From Moringa oleifera (lineage: Eukaryota; Streptophyta; Magnoliopsida; Brassicales; Moringaceae), in NCBI GenBank assembly GCA_021397835.1, contig JAJFZO010000344.1, forward strand, positions 4,464,001 to 4,528,000: a DNA stretch of 64,000 nt, read 5' to 3'. Below, in pieces: positions 62,952 to 64,000 of this stretch. The notes below the pieces were generated by a model. It did not search any database. It was not told the origin of the DNA and saw only the letters and a list, made by a program, of their open reading frames with translations. Position 1 is the stretch's first letter. Every line of letters starts with the position of its first letter. Position numbers and translations under genes: made by a program.

Positions 62952-64000
62952 TTTTAGCATTATGGTACTATTAAGTGATACATGGCTTAAGTTTTGATGA
63001 TAATAAACCATTTATGCATGATTTAATTCGATTATTTAGTGTGTAGCATCAAAGGGTTTAAGAATTCGAATAATAAGTAAGGAGCCAAACAACACAGGGA
63101 ATTAAACTAAAGTGAAGAAAAGAGAAGCCAGATCCTATGAAAAACTAGACTTTTCTTTAGATTGTAATGATTAAGTTGCTTAACCAGATGAATAACCACA
63201 CACAAACATACACTTTATGCCTCCATTTCAAACAAGCTTGCACTTGAAACCCATGTTTTTGATAAGAGATTTTTAAAAACAATCTTTAAAGGGCATTAAA
63301 GTTAATAGGAAAAGTTGAAAAATACGATCTAGAGATAGGATAGCATGGTAATGTGAAGAAGAGAGAAAGAGAAAGCAATATTGCCTGCATTGGATAGTAC
63401 TACCACTAACCAGCACTACTAGCATAGGGGCAGTACTACTAGTGATGTTATTGGCTGAAGCAATACTATCAATCTTAGATGGTACTACCGCTGAGTGGTA
63501 TTGCTAGTAGTGCCACCACTCTAGTTAAGGTGGTACTATCATTATCTAGTGGTACTATCGGTGAGGAATATCACCATGCATATGAGTGACATTATTGGAG
63601 GACTTTTTGTCTTGAGTGATACTGCCGATGGATGGTGATGCTACCATTTGAATTCAAATTTTATGAGTTTCAGCTAGTTAAAAAGATAATCCCTTAGGCG
63701 GTATTATTGTTGTGATAATTTAAATTATTTTTAGAGTAATGATCATATATTTAGATATAGATATAAAAAACTTTTTCAAATTCAAAAACACACTCTTTAT
63801 CTATTATTTTGCTCTCTAACCATCTCTTGCAGACAAAAAATTCACCCATCTTTTGGGGCTAGCCTTTAAGATATCTTAAACTTCATTTTATCAAATCCAT
63901 TCTTATATAAAACAGTTTTCTATTATAAAAGTATTCAATCTTTTCATGAGATTTATGATATAAGGTAAAGGTTCACCTTCTTGTAAAAAATTATAATTAG
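62952..64000 (+). repeat. 3' LTR of copia element C (incomplete at window edge)
   Basis: It starts TTTTAGCATTATGGTAC, aligned to TGTTAGCTCCATGGTGC of the 5' copy (first TG lost), and remains alignable to the edge. About 150 bp of its right end should lie outside the window. Confidence 0.83.

Larger units (their letters stand above)
57338..64000 (+). mobile_element. Ty1-copia retrotransposon C, defective, 3' LTR cut by the window edge
   Basis: The 5' LTR runs 57338-58549 and the start of the 3' LTR is at 62952. A primer-binding site complementary to initiator Met-tRNA (TGGTATCATAGT) begins at 58552, and the polypurine tract AAAGAAAGGGAGA ends at 62950. Between them are gag, protease, GAG-pre-integrase and integrase remnants, while most of RT and RNase H is missing. 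The LTRs differ at many sites, so the insertion is old. Confidence 0.88.

Noticed and set aside
1..64000. CRISPR arrays, tRNA or rRNA genes, bacterial-type operons
   Set aside because: No regularly spaced repeats, no tRNA cloverleaf signature and no rRNA similarity were noticed; the window is plant nuclear DNA.

Overview
The window is nuclear DNA from a flowering plant, most likely a eudicot. It is AT-rich, its genes have GT-AG introns, and much of it is degraded plant transposons. The FRUITFULL-type MADS-box gene ends in the core-eudicot FUL motif (LPPWMLRHL). The species cannot be named from the sequence alone. Exon boundaries below were worked out by hand from splice sites, reading phase and family knowledge.

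Four host genes can be supported. (1) At 2977-3129 (-) lies the first coding exon of a GAUT11-like galacturonosyltransferase; the rest of the gene lies past the left edge. (2) At 12969-16298 (+) lies a complete three-exon ADP/ATP carrier of the PM-ANT1 type. (3) At 16975-17845 (-), tail-to-tail with the carrier, lies a complete three-exon universal-stress-protein-like gene. (4) At 19104-35839 (-) lies a complete eight-exon FUL-like MADS-box gene whose CDS joins in frame to 246 codons. About 15 kb of that gene is intron 1.

Most other recognisable content is mobile DNA. FUL intron 1 holds a three-level nest: a LINE (-) inside copia element B (+), inside copia element A (+). From 38281 to 39407 there is a roughly 1-kb block of unlike composition, resembling plant mitochondrial intergenic DNA, flanked by a roughly 49-bp direct repeat. 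A decayed CACTA (En/Spm) element covers about 39945-52025 with its TNP2-type transposase on the minus strand, and a decayed hAT element sits inside it. From 57338 to the right edge lies a third Ty1-copia element with two diverged LTRs and a broken gag-pol lacking most of the reverse transcriptase. The left flank (3.7-10.1 kb) and 52-57.3 kb are AT-rich intergenic DNA with microsatellites and small tandem duplications.

The host genes show no operon-like or pathway linkage. They act respectively in pectin synthesis, nucleotide transport, stress or nucleotide binding, and meristem or fruit identity. I found no CRISPR array, tRNA or rRNA gene, and no convincing new biological system. The most interesting structures are the transposon nest in the intact FUL intron and the organelle-like insert with its long flanking repeat.
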